From assembly GCF_002007645.1 (NCBI RefSeq), contig NZ_CP019791.1, positions 186,001 to 250,000 on the forward strand: a stretch of DNA of 64,000 bases, given 5' to 3'. Shown piece by piece: positions 1-9,155 of this stretch (its first letter is position 1; each line of letters opens with the position of its first letter). The translations under genes were made by a program, and so were the position numbers. The stretch is from Anaerohalosphaera lusitana (GTDB lineage: Bacteria; Planctomycetota; Phycisphaerae; Sedimentisphaerales; Anaerohalosphaeraceae). The notes beneath the pieces were generated by a model. It did no database searches and was not told the DNA's origin. It worked only from the letters and a program-made list of their open reading frames with translations.

Positions 1-1
1 A

Positions 2-1348
2 AATAACAGTGACTACGCCTTTCAGAAGTGCATCAACCCCGAATGCGCCGCGACCTTCGATGTCGCCGAGATACTCGTAAAGTGCCCGACCTGCGGCGAC
101 ATGCTCGACGTCGCATACGACTGGGACAAGATGGACGTGCCCGGCTCGCTGAAAGACTTTGAAAAACGCTGGACGCGTACGAATCCGCTGGACTTTTCGG
201 GCGTATGGCGGTTCCGCGATCTGCTGAATTTCTGCCCGGACGACTGCAAGGTCACCGTCGGCGAGGGCCAGACAATCCTGCAGCGCAACGACGCACTCGC
301 GAAGGACCTGGGCATCGACGCGGGCTGTCTGCATCTCGAATACGAGGGGCTGAACCCGTCCGGCTCGTTCAAGGACAACGGCATGACGGCTGCGTTCAGC
401 CACGCCAGACTCGTCGGCGCGACCGCATCGGCGTGCGCATCGACAGGCAACACGTCCGCATCCATGGCGCTTTACGCGCACAGCACGGGCATGAGCTGCA
501 CGGTGTTTATCGGCTCGGGCCGGATCGCGTACGGCAAGCTGTCGCAGGCGATGGATTACGGCGCGCATACGCTGCAGATCGCCGGTGACTTCGACGACTG
601 CATGCGGCAGGTCCAGGCGGTGTGCGCACAGCTCGGCATATACCTGGTGAACTCGCTCAACCCGTTCCGGCTGGAAGGGCAGAAGACGATCATGTTCCGC
701 ATCCTCGAACAGCTCGGCTGGCAGGTGCCTGACTGGATCATCGTGCCGGGCGGCAACCTGGGCAATTCCAGCAGCTTCGGCAAGGCGTTCGCGGAACTCA
801 AGCAGCTCGGCCTGATCGACCGCGTGCCGCGGCTGGCGATCATCAACGCCGAGGGCGCGAACACGCTCACGCATCTTTATAACGACAGGAACCTCCGCTG
901 GAACGACGGCAGGCCCGACGCGGACCTCGTGCAGGAATTCTACGACGACCTGACCGCACGCAAGTATTCGCCTCGCACGGTCGCGTCGGCGATCGAGATA
1001 TCCCGCCCGGTGAATCTGACCAAGTGCCTCCGCGCACTGGACATCTGCGACGGCGTGGTGATCTCCGTGCCCGATGAGGAAATAATCGACGCAAAGGCAC
1101 AGATCGGCCTGCGCGGGCTCGGCTGTGAACCGGCATCAGCGGCAACCATCGCAGGGCTAAAACACCTGCTCGCAGACGGCGTCGTCGACCCGTCCGCAAA
1201 AATAGCCTGCGTCCTGACCGGCCACCCCCTAAAGGACCCCAACCTAACAGTAAACTACCACAAAGACAACAAGGGCAAATTCTCCAACCCGCCGGTAGAA
1301 GTTCCAAATGACCTCAACGCGATCATCAAGGCAATGAAACAGGCCTAA
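2..1348 (+). CDS. thrC: Threonine synthase, 5' end outside the window
   Basis: Threonine synthase makes L-threonine from O-phospho-L-homoserine with pyridoxal phosphate, in the cytoplasm. The frame is open from the first bases, so the start codon lies upstream of the window. The first visible residues form a zinc-ribbon-like pair of cysteines (CINPEC, then CPTCGD). Next comes the fold-type II PLP core with the lysine motif [11 protein letters not shown], the phosphate and substrate loop STGNTSAS, and the glycine-rich cofactor loop [11 protein letters not shown]. The C-terminal half has the usual regulatory and closing segment. The start at position 101 would delete the zinc ribbon and is unlikely. 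The + strand gene stands alone here and faces a convergent minus-strand cluster 9 bp after its stop. Confidence 0.93.
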   Translation, partial: NNSDYAFQKCINPECAATFDVAEILVKCPTCGDMLDVAYDWDKMDVPGSLKDFEKRWTRTNPLDFSGVWRFRDLLNFCPDDCKVTVGEGQTILQRNDALAKDLGIDAGCLHLEYEGLNPSGSFKDNGMTAAFSHARLVGATASACASTGNTSASMALYAHSTGMSCTVFIGSGRIAYGKLSQAMDYGAHTLQIAGDFDDCMRQVQAVCAQLGIYLVNSLNPFRLEGQKTIMFRILEQLGWQVPDWIIVPGGNLGNSSSFGKAFAELKQLGLIDRVPRLAIINAEGANTLTHLYNDRNLRWNDGRPDADLVQEFYDDLTARKYSPRTVASAIEISRPVNLTKCLRALDICDGVVISVPDEEIIDAKAQIGLRGLGCEPASAATIAGLKHLLADGVVDPSAKIACVLTGHPLKDPNLTVNYHKDNKGKFSNPPVEVPNDLNAIIKAMKQA

Positions 1349-1357
1349 AGCAGAAAA

Positions 1358-1624
1358 CTATTCAGAAGGGCGGTCTTCACCGGATCGCCCCTTTTCGCAA
1401 AACGCCTCGACAATAAGCCATCCTGCGATGCTCACTGTCAATGTAGCCAATAGAACGCCCCAAGCAATATGCCAATCGTGACGTCGAATGAACCATAGCT
1501 CCAGCTTGGAACTGTAACGGTATATCCCGCCGCGCTGCGGCAGAAACATTGCCGTAGTAAGGAACGCACCAACGTTCAAAACCGCCAGCCCCGCAATGAA
1601 TTTCAGCCGATCATATTTCATCAA
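1358..1624 (-). CDS. Small two-helix membrane protein, unknown function
   Basis: Unrecognised protein of 88 residues. It shows two hydrophobic segments, about residues 8-28 (FIAGLAVLNVGAFLTTAMF) and 52-72 (IAWGVLLATLTVSIAGWLIV), joined by a basic and aromatic loop, with a charged C-terminus. The start codon overlaps the stop of the upstream lipoprotein gene as ATGA, so the two are probably translated together. It is the last gene of a minus-strand run of four small envelope proteins. No conserved motif gives a function. It could be a partner or membrane anchor of the preceding lipoprotein, but that is only inference from the overlap. Confidence 0.6.
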   Translation of the reverse strand: MMKYDRLKFIAGLAVLNVGAFLTTAMFLPQRGGIYRYSSKLELWFIRRHDWHIAWGVLLATLTVSIAGWLIVEAFCEKGRSGEDRPSE

Positions 1625-2244
1625 GTTTTCTTCATCCCTTTTTTATTAGATTCGCTCTTCGCCTCTATATTGTCAGGCTTAGTTTTTTCCAACTTGCGTT
1701 TGTTGCTGGTTTTACTGAAAGCATCTTTCGTTTCCAAATGCTTCAACCAGAATTCCTGCATCTGCTTGGTTGAGGCAGTGACTAAAGGCTCTCCATTCAC
1801 TATTTCATGCTTGAGTGCTTTGGGGTTATCTTCTATCAAACGCTTAAACCAATCGGGGTCGGGAAATCTCATCTGCAAAGCCGGTTCGATCTGCTTGACG
1901 TGAGCGAAGACGTGAACGGGAAGCGTTTGAAATTCATAAGGATTGTCCATGTCAAACTCAGGCCCACATGGAAGCATGTCTATAAACATTTCGCCCTTGA
2001 TCTTTAGCAAATGCACACCGAAAGGTCCGATGGTTTCACCATCGCCTCGCATATAAAGAATGTAAGATTTTTCGATTTTTCCTTTTTCAAAACACCATGT
2101 TTCCTCTTCACCCTCTTCCTGCCAACAACCAATGAGATTAGGATCATAGATGATATCCTCCTCAGTGCCAAACGGATGCAGTGAACGGACACAGCCTGAA
2201 AAAATGACCATGCAGAGAGCCACAGTAAGCAGTCGGTATTTCAT
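1621..2244 (-). CDS. Putative lipoprotein, unknown function
   Basis: Protein of about 207 residues from the chosen start at 2244. This start gives a clean lipoprotein signal: MKYRLLTVALCMVIFSGC with the lipobox FSGC. A start 36 bases further up would add a hydrophilic head before the signal and overlap the upstream gene. The mature part is rich in Glu, Lys and Trp (for example LIGCWQEEGEEETWCFEKGK), a pattern seen in small lipocalin-like or META-like periplasmic proteins, but I cannot assign a family. The tail (residues about 175-207) is strongly basic. It lies 20 bp after another lipoprotein gene and overlaps the next gene by four bases, so an operon is likely. Confidence 0.62.
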   Translation of the reverse strand: MKYRLLTVALCMVIFSGCVRSLHPFGTEEDIIYDPNLIGCWQEEGEEETWCFEKGKIEKSYILYMRGDGETIGPFGVHLLKIKGEMFIDMLPCGPEFDMDNPYEFQTLPVHVFAHVKQIEPALQMRFPDPDWFKRLIEDNPKALKHEIVNGEPLVTASTKQMQEFWLKHLETKDAFSKTSNKRKLEKTKPDNIEAKSESNKKGMKKT

Positions 2245-2263
2245 AAAAGCCTCCAAAGATCGA

Positions 2264-2761
2264 TCACTCCCAAACATCAAATATCAACGCAACCTCCCCC
2301 TCATTTACTGTAGAAGACGACAGCACTTTATCATTACCCCACTTCATAAGCATGTCACCGAGCTTTCTTTCAGCTTCGAAAAGCATAGCCCCCCGAAAAT
2401 CTCCCACAATTTCCTGCATCTCCATTCCATCACTTCTGGTGCTATGACGATCGGTAAGTAGAGCACATTTTAATTTATCATCGCTTCTCCACACGACTAT
2501 TTTGCAAACCGTTCCGGGCGATACTGAACCAACACCGCTTAAACGTTTCACGGATCCATCGGGATACTTCAACTTAAGCCCAACAGTTGCATCCTTGTCA
2601 TGATCGGCAGGCAAAGTTACCTCCCAGGCATTCATTCCGAGTGCCCGGGCAACATCATTGCCGGACAATTCAACCTGCCCGGAATTTCCGCTGTCCTTCT
2701 CGCAGCCGGCCAAGGCCAGCATCCCCAACGCCATAAACATCACCAAATAACATCTGCCCAT
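2264..2761 (-). CDS. Putative lipoprotein, unknown function
   Basis: Protein of 165 residues with a lipoprotein signal peptide (MGRCYLVMFMALGMLALAGC, lipobox LAGC), so it is expected to be anchored to a membrane facing the periplasm. The mature domain contains short beta-prone stretches such as VGLKLKYPDGSVKRLSGVG and ends with VALIFDVWE. No catalytic motif is visible. It lies in the same minus-strand run as the next lipoprotein (19 bp downstream from the likely start of that gene) and a small membrane protein 12 bp upstream. Family unknown to me; gene call supported by the signal peptide and by spacing. Confidence 0.6.
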   Translation of the reverse strand: MGRCYLVMFMALGMLALAGCEKDSGNSGQVELSGNDVARALGMNAWEVTLPADHDKDATVGLKLKYPDGSVKRLSGVGSVSPGTVCKIVVWRSDDKLKCALLTDRHSTRSDGMEMQEIVGDFRGAMLFEAERKLGDMLMKWGNDKVLSSSTVNEGEVALIFDVWE

Positions 2762-2773
2762 AAGAAATTTCTT

Positions 2774-2974
2774 TCAATCCTCTTGCTTGAACGCACTTCT
2801 AAAACATGCAAACGCGATAACCGCTCCGATAGCGATTGCGGATATGTTGCCGAACAGCGCGCTCTGCGCATATGCGGTGTCGTTATCGCCTGCCAAACGG
2901 CCAAAAAGGGTGAGTAACTGGAGCACCGCGTAGACCGCAAAAAGACTGCCGATCACAATTTTGACTGCTTTCAT
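2774..2974 (-). CDS. Small two-helix membrane protein
   Basis: Small protein of about 66 residues if translation begins at 2974 (MKAVKIVIGSLFAVYAVLQL). The longer reading from 2995 would put MLFGRRI before the first hydrophobic segment; the upstream bases GGGAGAAG fit a ribosome site for the shorter start. It has two hydrophobic helices, about residues 3-22 and 39-60, and a charged C-terminus (FRSAFKQED). It heads the minus-strand run of four small envelope genes. Function unknown. Confidence 0.5.
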   Translation of the reverse strand: MKAVKIVIGSLFAVYAVLQLLTLFGRLAGDNDTAYAQSALFGNISAIAIGAVIAFACFRSAFKQED

Positions 2975-3160
2975 AATTCTTCTCCCGAACAACATAGCGC
3001 CTCAACCATACCCGCAACCACCGTAAACGGCAAGTAAATTCCCGACCTTCAATGCTTTAAGATGGATTTATTCGCGAAATGCAACCTGTATTTCTCGGCC
3101 GGTCTGCCTTATAATTGCGTTCGCAGCTTGAACCGAAGTTAAACGAGGAGAACGACTGAC

Positions 3161-4786
3161 ATGGCGAACGCACCCAAAGAGATCGCGGTCGAACAGCACA
3201 AGATCCCCGCGACGGTTTTCATCCTGGCGGTCGGGCTTATCACGGCCGGCTGGATGCTGGGCCCGCGTCCGGTCAGCGACGACGAGGCCCGCATATCCGT
3301 CACCGCCCGCGAGATGCTCGCATCGGGCGACTACATCGTGCCGACCTTCAACACCGAACCGCAGCTCGCACCGTCGCCCCTGCCGTACTGGCTGACCGCG
3401 CTGGCGGCGCAGTTCACCGGACGCGTGGACGCGTTCACCGCCCGGCTGCCTTCGTTCATCCTCGCGATCCTCTCGACTGCATCGATCCTGTACTTCGCGC
3501 AGCGGATCCTGCCCTTCCGCACTGCATGTCTGTCTGCGCTGATCTGGGCGACAAGCTTCGGCTTCGTCAGCTTCGCACGCAACGCGGTACCCGCGATGAC
3601 GCTGACCGCACTTACCGCGACCGCGCTGCTGGCCTTCTACGCGGGTCTGCACGAGGAACACGCCCGCCGCCGCGTCACGTACATGCTCACGTTCTACATA
3701 ACCTTCGCGCTGGCGGCGCTGACGAACCTGCTGCTGGCGGTCCCGGCGGTGCTGATCCCGCTGATCGCGTGGTTCACCGTCACGAGAAGCTGGCGGCTGT
3801 GCAAACATACCATGCCGATCGTCGGCACGCTGGTGTTCCTGGCGGTGCTACTGCCCTGGCCGATGCTGGCGGCAAGACAGGTCGGCTCGGATACACTTTT
3901 CGCAGTCTGGAAGAGCAGCATGATTGAGCAGTTCTTCTCGCCCGGTCTGCATCCTGCGTGGTTCTCGGTTCTGATGGTCTTCGAGTATGCGGCACCGTTC
4001 ATCGCGTTCGTGCCGCTGGCGGTCATCGCACCGTTCTACAAGGTCTGGGCCGAGACGCGAACGCCGATGAAGTTCCTGTGGTGCTGGTTCGTTTCGCTGA
4101 CGGTTCTGTTCACCATACTGCCCGCAAGGGACCTTAGCGACATCCTGCCCGCAATCCCGCCGCTGGCGATCCTGGCCGGTATCATATTCGAGGACCTTGT
4201 CTACACACGCAAGGCCCACACGCGGCGATTCATCGGCAAGTTCTTCCAGTACCACGTGATCATAATCCTGTTCGGCTCGATCATCGCCGCCGCACTTGTC
4301 GCCCGGTACAAACCCGATATACTGTTCGAAGCGTGCGCCGTCGCGGTCGCAGCGATGGTGCTGACGGCACTTTTGACGCTGCTGTTCATGAAGGGCAAGC
4401 GATTCGCCGCCTGCATCACACTGTTTGCGGGCCTGGCGGTGATAACGATTCTTACTGTATCGCTGATCCTGATACCGATCACGCCCGACACGCAAAGCGG
4501 CCTCGCGGCCAGAGCGTCACGCCGGATCCCCGCTTCCGCGGACGTATACGCATACGGCTCGGTCGAACCGGCCTTCCTGCACTATTTCGGGCGATCCGCG
4601 GACGTTTGCCGCAGTGTCGATGAAGTACAGCAAGCATACGAGGACGGCGCGTTCATTATCGCGTTCGCCCAGGCCGGCAACGAACTCGCAAAAAGCGAAG
4701 AGTTCAACCAGGCCGCAACTCTGGGCACCGACGACCCCACGGCAGGATCGGTCACCGACCTGCGTATCTTCCGCAAACCCGACTGA
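3161..4786 (+). CDS. GT39/ArnT-like polytopic membrane glycosyltransferase
   Basis: Integral membrane protein of 541 residues with about eleven hydrophobic segments. The N-terminal luminal loop has the family signature: an acidic pair in RPVSDDEARISVTAREML, then GDYIVPTFNTEP and PLPYWLTALAAQ, close to the DEPRYAEIAREM and PPLYYW motifs of ArnT and PMT enzymes. These enzymes move a sugar from a polyprenyl-phosphate carrier to lipid A, protein or other acceptors on the outer face of the inner membrane. Start chosen at 3161 because of the good GAGGAGAA ribosome site. The C-terminal 90 residues form a soluble domain. Donor and acceptor cannot be told from the sequence. A secreted glycosidase-like gene follows 117 bp downstream. 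Confidence 0.8.
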   Translation: MANAPKEIAVEQHKIPATVFILAVGLITAGWMLGPRPVSDDEARISVTAREMLASGDYIVPTFNTEPQLAPSPLPYWLTALAAQFTGRVDAFTARLPSFILAILSTASILYFAQRILPFRTACLSALIWATSFGFVSFARNAVPAMTLTALTATALLAFYAGLHEEHARRRVTYMLTFYITFALAALTNLLLAVPAVLIPLIAWFTVTRSWRLCKHTMPIVGTLVFLAVLLPWPMLAARQVGSDTLFAVWKSSMIEQFFSPGLHPAWFSVLMVFEYAAPFIAFVPLAVIAPFYKVWAETRTPMKFLWCWFVSLTVLFTILPARDLSDILPAIPPLAILAGIIFEDLVYTRKAHTRRFIGKFFQYHVIIILFGSIIAAALVARYKPDILFEACAVAVAAMVLTALLTLLFMKGKRFAACITLFAGLAVITILTVSLILIPITPDTQSGLAARASRRIPASADVYAYGSVEPAFLHYFGRSADVCRSVDEVQQAYEDGAFIIAFAQAGNELAKSEEFNQAATLGTDDPTAGSVTDLRIFRKPD

Positions 4787-4903
4787 CCGCCCGGCTGCGG
4801 AGCCCCGCAAAACTGATGGACGATTTTTTGGAATTTCCGCTGCGATTGTGCTATACTGTCCGGCTCTTAAAGTCATGAATTCCATTTTGCCGGGAGTGTA
4901 AAC

Positions 4904-6949
4904 ATGATCAGCGTGAAGAGTGTCTGGAGTGTTTTGATTATGCTGTGCGTTTCAAACATCGCAACAGCCGCACCGCCCAAGCTGTCCGTCGATGAAGACG
5001 GATCGCAGGTTCGCGTTACCGTCGGCGACAGACTCGCACTCACTTCGCCTGCCGAGGGGCTCTGGTCGATCGCGACCGGCTGGGAGGATCAGTGGCCCGC
5101 GGATTGGCGGCACGCAAAGATCGAGAAGATCGAAACGGTTAACGAATGGACGATCTGCCGCGGCACGCTGTCGCTGGACGAAGGCGAATGGAAACTGCGC
5201 GAAAGCTACCGCCCGTCTGGTGAGGTCATCGAAGTGATCCGCCGATTCGAATGGCATGGCGATAGCACTCTTGAACGAGCGACCCTGTCGGTCCGCTGGC
5301 AGACGCCTTTCACCGATGTCGAACCGCTCATGCCAGGCATACTTTACTACGGCAATCCGTCGGGCACAAAGAGCGGCCGGGTCGCGACATGGTCCGATGA
5401 TACACCCTACGCGATCTTCGAAGAGCACCGCTATCCGATGCCGTTCGCATCATTGGAAACCGCAACCGACAGCGATGCTGAACGTCTCGCGGTCACACTG
5501 CATAGCGTACCATGCACCGCACCCTACGGCAACAAGAACGATCAGTGGTGGTCGCTCGGAGCCGCCCGCAAAGACGACTGCACCGAACTCGTACTGCTAT
5601 CCGGGCCGTGCGCAGCTAACGGCGAACGAAGCGTCGTCAAGGCAGTACAGCGCGGCTTCATGAAATACCCAGACACATATCTCAACATCCCGCCCGGCGC
5701 GGTCATCGAAAAACGCTACTACCTCCAGGCGAACAAGGGCTTCGCAAAAGGCTCAGGCTTTCGCCCGGCCGTCAGGGCAAGCATTGACCTGTTCAAACCG
5801 TTCGCAACCGAAGGCCTGCCAACCTACGACGAGATCCTCAGAGCCAAGTACCGCTTCGCGAAAAGCCGCTGGCACGAAGACGAAAAGTCCGCGGGCTTCG
5901 GCATGTACCCGACCGACGATTCGCCCTACGTGATGGGCTGGTGCGGACAGGCCGCGTGCCTGGGCTATGCACTTATCCCGCTGGCCGATACGATCGACGA
6001 TCCGAAAAGGGCCGAGCTCGTTCAGCGGTCGCTTGACCATCTGACCACCTCGCCGTTCAACGAAAACGGCTTCCTGCTGATCTACGACCGCAACAAGAAC
6101 GAATGGCACGGGCAGGACCCGGTCTCGCAGGGCCAGGCGATGGAGAACTTCGCCTGTGCGATAATCGCTGCAAAGGACAACGAAGAGTACGACACATCCA
6201 AATGGCGCACCTTCCTCAAGAAGGCCTGCGACATTCACGCCGACCGCATTCTTGCTGATGACTGGCACCCGGTCAGCACGAACGAAGGCTTCTTCATCTC
6301 GCCGCTGTGCAAGGCATATCAACTGTTCGGCAATGAGAAGTACAAACGCGTCGCACTCAAGGCCGCAAACCACTACGCCGACCGGCACGTCTCGATGGAA
6401 GAACCCTACTGGGGCGGCACGCTCGACGCGAGCTGCGAGGATAAGGAAGGCGCGTGGGCGGCGATGCAGGGCTTTCTGGCGGCATACGAACTGACGCAGG
6501 ACGAGAAGTGGCTCGAACGCGCACAGCACGCCTGCGATGTCGTCCTGACATACACATGCGTCTACGATATCGAGATGCCCCCGGGCCGACTCCGCAATCA
6601 CCGCTTTAAGACGCGAGGCTGGACGGACGTGTCCGCACAGAACCAACACGTCGACATCTTCGGCGTGCTGATCGCTCCGAAGATATACAAGCTCGGCACA
6701 CTGACCGCCCGCGAGGACCTGCAGAAACTCGCAAAGGTCATGTACCTCTCGTGCGGCCAACTGATCGACCCGTACGGCAGCCAGGGCGAACAGATCCAGC
6801 ACACAAACTTCGCACAGCGGGGCGACATGTCCGACGTCTACAAAATGCGAGGCGGATACGCTGAACACTGGACCGTCTTCTGGATAACCGCGTACTTCCT
6901 CGACGCCGCAGCACAGTTCGAGGAAATGAACGTATCACTGCAAAACTAA
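4904..6949 (+). CDS. Secreted six-hairpin glycosidase-like protein
   Basis: Exported protein of 681 residues with a Sec signal (MISVKSVWSVLIMLCVSNIATAA). Residues about 25-290 are beta-rich. Residues about 300-670 contain repeated helical hairpins with aromatic and acidic pockets (YVMGWCGQAACLGYAL, GQAMENFACAI, YWGGTLDASCEDKEGAWAAMQGFLAAYE), the pattern of an (alpha/alpha)6 barrel such as those of GH88, GH105, GH127 and related enzymes. I cannot choose a family, so the substrate is open; a catalytic acid is not identifiable by eye. The next gene starts 35 bp downstream on the same strand, and both products are exported, which suggests joint action on an external polymer. Confidence 0.65.
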   Translation: MISVKSVWSVLIMLCVSNIATAAPPKLSVDEDGSQVRVTVGDRLALTSPAEGLWSIATGWEDQWPADWRHAKIEKIETVNEWTICRGTLSLDEGEWKLRESYRPSGEVIEVIRRFEWHGDSTLERATLSVRWQTPFTDVEPLMPGILYYGNPSGTKSGRVATWSDDTPYAIFEEHRYPMPFASLETATDSDAERLAVTLHSVPCTAPYGNKNDQWWSLGAARKDDCTELVLLSGPCAANGERSVVKAVQRGFMKYPDTYLNIPPGAVIEKRYYLQANKGFAKGSGFRPAVRASIDLFKPFATEGLPTYDEILRAKYRFAKSRWHEDEKSAGFGMYPTDDSPYVMGWCGQAACLGYALIPLADTIDDPKRAELVQRSLDHLTTSPFNENGFLLIYDRNKNEWHGQDPVSQGQAMENFACAIIAAKDNEEYDTSKWRTFLKKACDIHADRILADDWHPVSTNEGFFISPLCKAYQLFGNEKYKRVALKAANHYADRHVSMEEPYWGGTLDASCEDKEGAWAAMQGFLAAYELTQDEKWLERAQHACDVVLTYTCVYDIEMPPGRLRNHRFKTRGWTDVSAQNQHVDIFGVLIAPKIYKLGTLTAREDLQKLAKVMYLSCGQLIDPYGSQGEQIQHTNFAQRGDMSDVYKMRGGYAEHWTVFWITAYFLDAAAQFEEMNVSLQN

Positions 6950-6984
6950 AACCGGCAACCTATTTGTAAATGGAAATGGTCTTC

Positions 6985-9072
6985 ATGAAACATTACGTAA
7001 CTACCGCGGCAATTATTCTAACGATTCTCTGCACATCAGTTTTCGCTGGTGATCTCACTGCACTTTCAGAATCAGCTATCGAACGCGCCGGCGGCAACGC
7101 TGACGAGCTTCGCAAGGCTCTTGCAGAAACACCCGAGGCACACAAGAATGCCATGCGGTTTCTAATTGCGTACATGCCCGAGCGCGACCTGCAGAACATC
7201 ACCGCGGACCTGCTCACCGACAACGTCGAATTCGCTTACAAGGCGTACAACGAAGCGCCTTGGAAGGACCAGGTGAGCGAGGAAATGTTCCTCAACAACA
7301 TCCTGCCGTATGCATGCGTCAACGAACGGCGCGACAACTGGCGCGAAGATTTCTACAACCGATTCAAGCCCCTCATCGCGAACGCGAAAACGCCGGGCGA
7401 AGCTGCCGTAATCCTCAACCGCAAGATCTTCGACATGCTCGACGTGCACTTTTCACGCAAACGACCAAAGGCCGACCAGTCGCCGATAGAAACCATCGAA
7501 GCGGGCATGGCCTCGTGCACGGGCCTGTCGATACTGCTCGTGGACGCCTGCCGTGCGGTCGGGGTTCCCGCGCGTCTGGCCGGCACGCCCTTGTGGTCCG
7601 ACAAGTCCGGCAACCATTCATGGGTCGAGATATGGGACGGCCAATGGCAATACACCGGCGCGGACGAACCGTCGGGCGACAAACTCAACCGAGGCTGGTT
7701 CACCGACCGTGCCGCCACAGCACAGGCCAACCACCGCTTGCACGCCATCTACGCGACCAGCTACAAACCCACCGGCACCAGCTTCCCGCTCGTATGGGCA
7801 CGCGAAGTTGACTACGTCCATGCGGAAGACGTCACCGACCGCTACACCGGATCGAGCGATGACACGGCCGTGACCACTTCGCAAAACGACCCCGACTTCG
7901 ATATAGAAGCGTCGCTGCACGCTATCGACCAGCTAAAAACGTATCTCAGCAAATCCCGCACTGAACGCAGGCCGATCAAAGACGAACTTTTCTCCGATGT
8001 CCCGCTCAGCAGTGAACACGCGGAACAGGCGAAGGAACTGCTCTGGCGTGACCACGCAAAATATATCAAGCAAACCCGAGCCGGCGAAATGAAGGCTCGC
8101 CAGCTAAGCATCGGCGACCTCGATATGCCGTTCTTCTACACCGTCACCGGCGACAAGCCTGCCGACGGCCGGAGCCTCTACATCTCCATGCACGGCGGGG
8201 GCGGCGCACCCAAGGCCGTCAACGACGCCCAGTACAATAACCAGAAACGCCTCTACAAAATCCCTGAGGGCGTCTACGTCGCACCCCGCGCACCCACCGA
8301 CACATGGAACTTGTGGCACCAGGCGCACATCGACAAATTCTTCGCCAGGCTGATCGAGAACATGATCGTTTTCCTGGACGTCAACCCGAACCGCGTCTAC
8401 CTGATGGGCTACTCGGCAGGCGGAGACGGTGTGTATCAGCTCGCGCCTCGCATGGCTGACCGTTTCGCAGCCGCTTCAATGATGGCGGGTCATCCCAACG
8501 AAGCCTCACCGCTCGGCTTGCGCAACCTGCCCTTCAGCATACAGGTCGGCGGCAAAGACGCAGCATACGACCGCAACAAGATCGCTGCCCAATGGGACAA
8601 AAAACTCGACGTCCTGCATAGCCAGGATCCCGACGGCTACCCGCACTGGAGAAAAATCTACCCGGGCAAGGGTCACTGGATGAATGGCGAGGACGCGGTT
8701 GCGGTTCCGTGGATGGCCAAACAGGTCCGCCGAACTTTCCCCGACCGCATCGTCTGGAAGCAGGACGACGTGAACCGGCCGCGTTTCTACTGGCTCGCCG
8801 TCAATCATGACAGCATGCAAAAAGGCGACGAGGTCCGCGCAACGCTCACCGGCCAGAAGATCAATATTAAAACAGCCGACGTTGACCAACTCACCGTCCG
8901 CCTGAACGACTGCATGCTCAACCTCGACAAGCCGGTCGCCATAACCGCCAACGGCAAAACGGTTTACACCGGCAAACCAAAACGTTCCATAGAAACCATC
9001 GCAAAAACCCTGTACGAATACGGCGACCCCACCGCAACCTACAGCAGCGAAATTACCGTCGAGATCAACTAA
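6985..9072 (+). CDS. Secreted transglutaminase-like and alpha/beta-hydrolase fusion
   Basis: Exported protein of about 695 residues from the start at 6985 (MKHYVTTAAIILTILCTSVFA signal). The first domain carries a transglutaminase-like cysteine protease triad: Cys178 in MASCTGLSILLVDACRAVG, His211 in GNHSWVEIW, and Asp227 in YTGADEP. The second domain is an esterase of the alpha/beta-hydrolase fold: oxyanion loop SMHGGGGAPK (about 402-411), nucleophile Ser477 in GYSAGGDG, and a late histidine in GKGHWMNGED. A C-terminal beta segment follows. The two domains are known singly; here they are in one chain. It is probably co-transcribed with the six-hairpin protein upstream and ends at a strong hairpin. 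Reaction and substrate are unknown; peptide-polysaccharide or ester-linked material is a guess. Confidence 0.78.
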   Translation: MKHYVTTAAIILTILCTSVFAGDLTALSESAIERAGGNADELRKALAETPEAHKNAMRFLIAYMPERDLQNITADLLTDNVEFAYKAYNEAPWKDQVSEEMFLNNILPYACVNERRDNWREDFYNRFKPLIANAKTPGEAAVILNRKIFDMLDVHFSRKRPKADQSPIETIEAGMASCTGLSILLVDACRAVGVPARLAGTPLWSDKSGNHSWVEIWDGQWQYTGADEPSGDKLNRGWFTDRAATAQANHRLHAIYATSYKPTGTSFPLVWAREVDYVHAEDVTDRYTGSSDDTAVTTSQNDPDFDIEASLHAIDQLKTYLSKSRTERRPIKDELFSDVPLSSEHAEQAKELLWRDHAKYIKQTRAGEMKARQLSIGDLDMPFFYTVTGDKPADGRSLYISMHGGGGAPKAVNDAQYNNQKRLYKIPEGVYVAPRAPTDTWNLWHQAHIDKFFARLIENMIVFLDVNPNRVYLMGYSAGGDGVYQLAPRMADRFAAASMMAGHPNEASPLGLRNLPFSIQVGGKDAAYDRNKIAAQWDKKLDVLHSQDPDGYPHWRKIYPGKGHWMNGEDAVAVPWMAKQVRRTFPDRIVWKQDDVNRPRFYWLAVNHDSMQKGDEVRATLTGQKINIKTADVDQLTVRLNDCMLNLDKPVAITANGKTVYTGKPKRSIETIAKTLYEYGDPTATYSSEITVEIN

Positions 9073-9082
9073 TAGCCAGAAT

Positions 9083-9119
9083 AAAAAAGCGTCCCGCGAA
9101 AACCAAAATCGCGGGACGC
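9083..9119 (-). terminator. Intrinsic terminator shared by convergent genes
   Basis: An 11-bp perfect stem (GCGTCCCGCGA at 9089-9099 pairing with 9109-9119) with a 9-base loop. On the minus strand it is followed by a run of six T (9083-9088), so it is best read as the terminator of the minus-strand hydrolase gene. On the + strand the tail is only TCTATATG, so it may stop the esterase transcript less well. Confidence 0.8.
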
Positions 9120-9155
9120 TCTATATGCTAATCGACCTCTGACGAGCGGGGATGC

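Noticed and set aside
5753-6868. Minus-strand open frame of 371 codons opposite the six-hairpin protein
   Set aside because: Val/Ala/Arg-rich without motifs; the + strand frame has a signal peptide and repeated helical hairpins.
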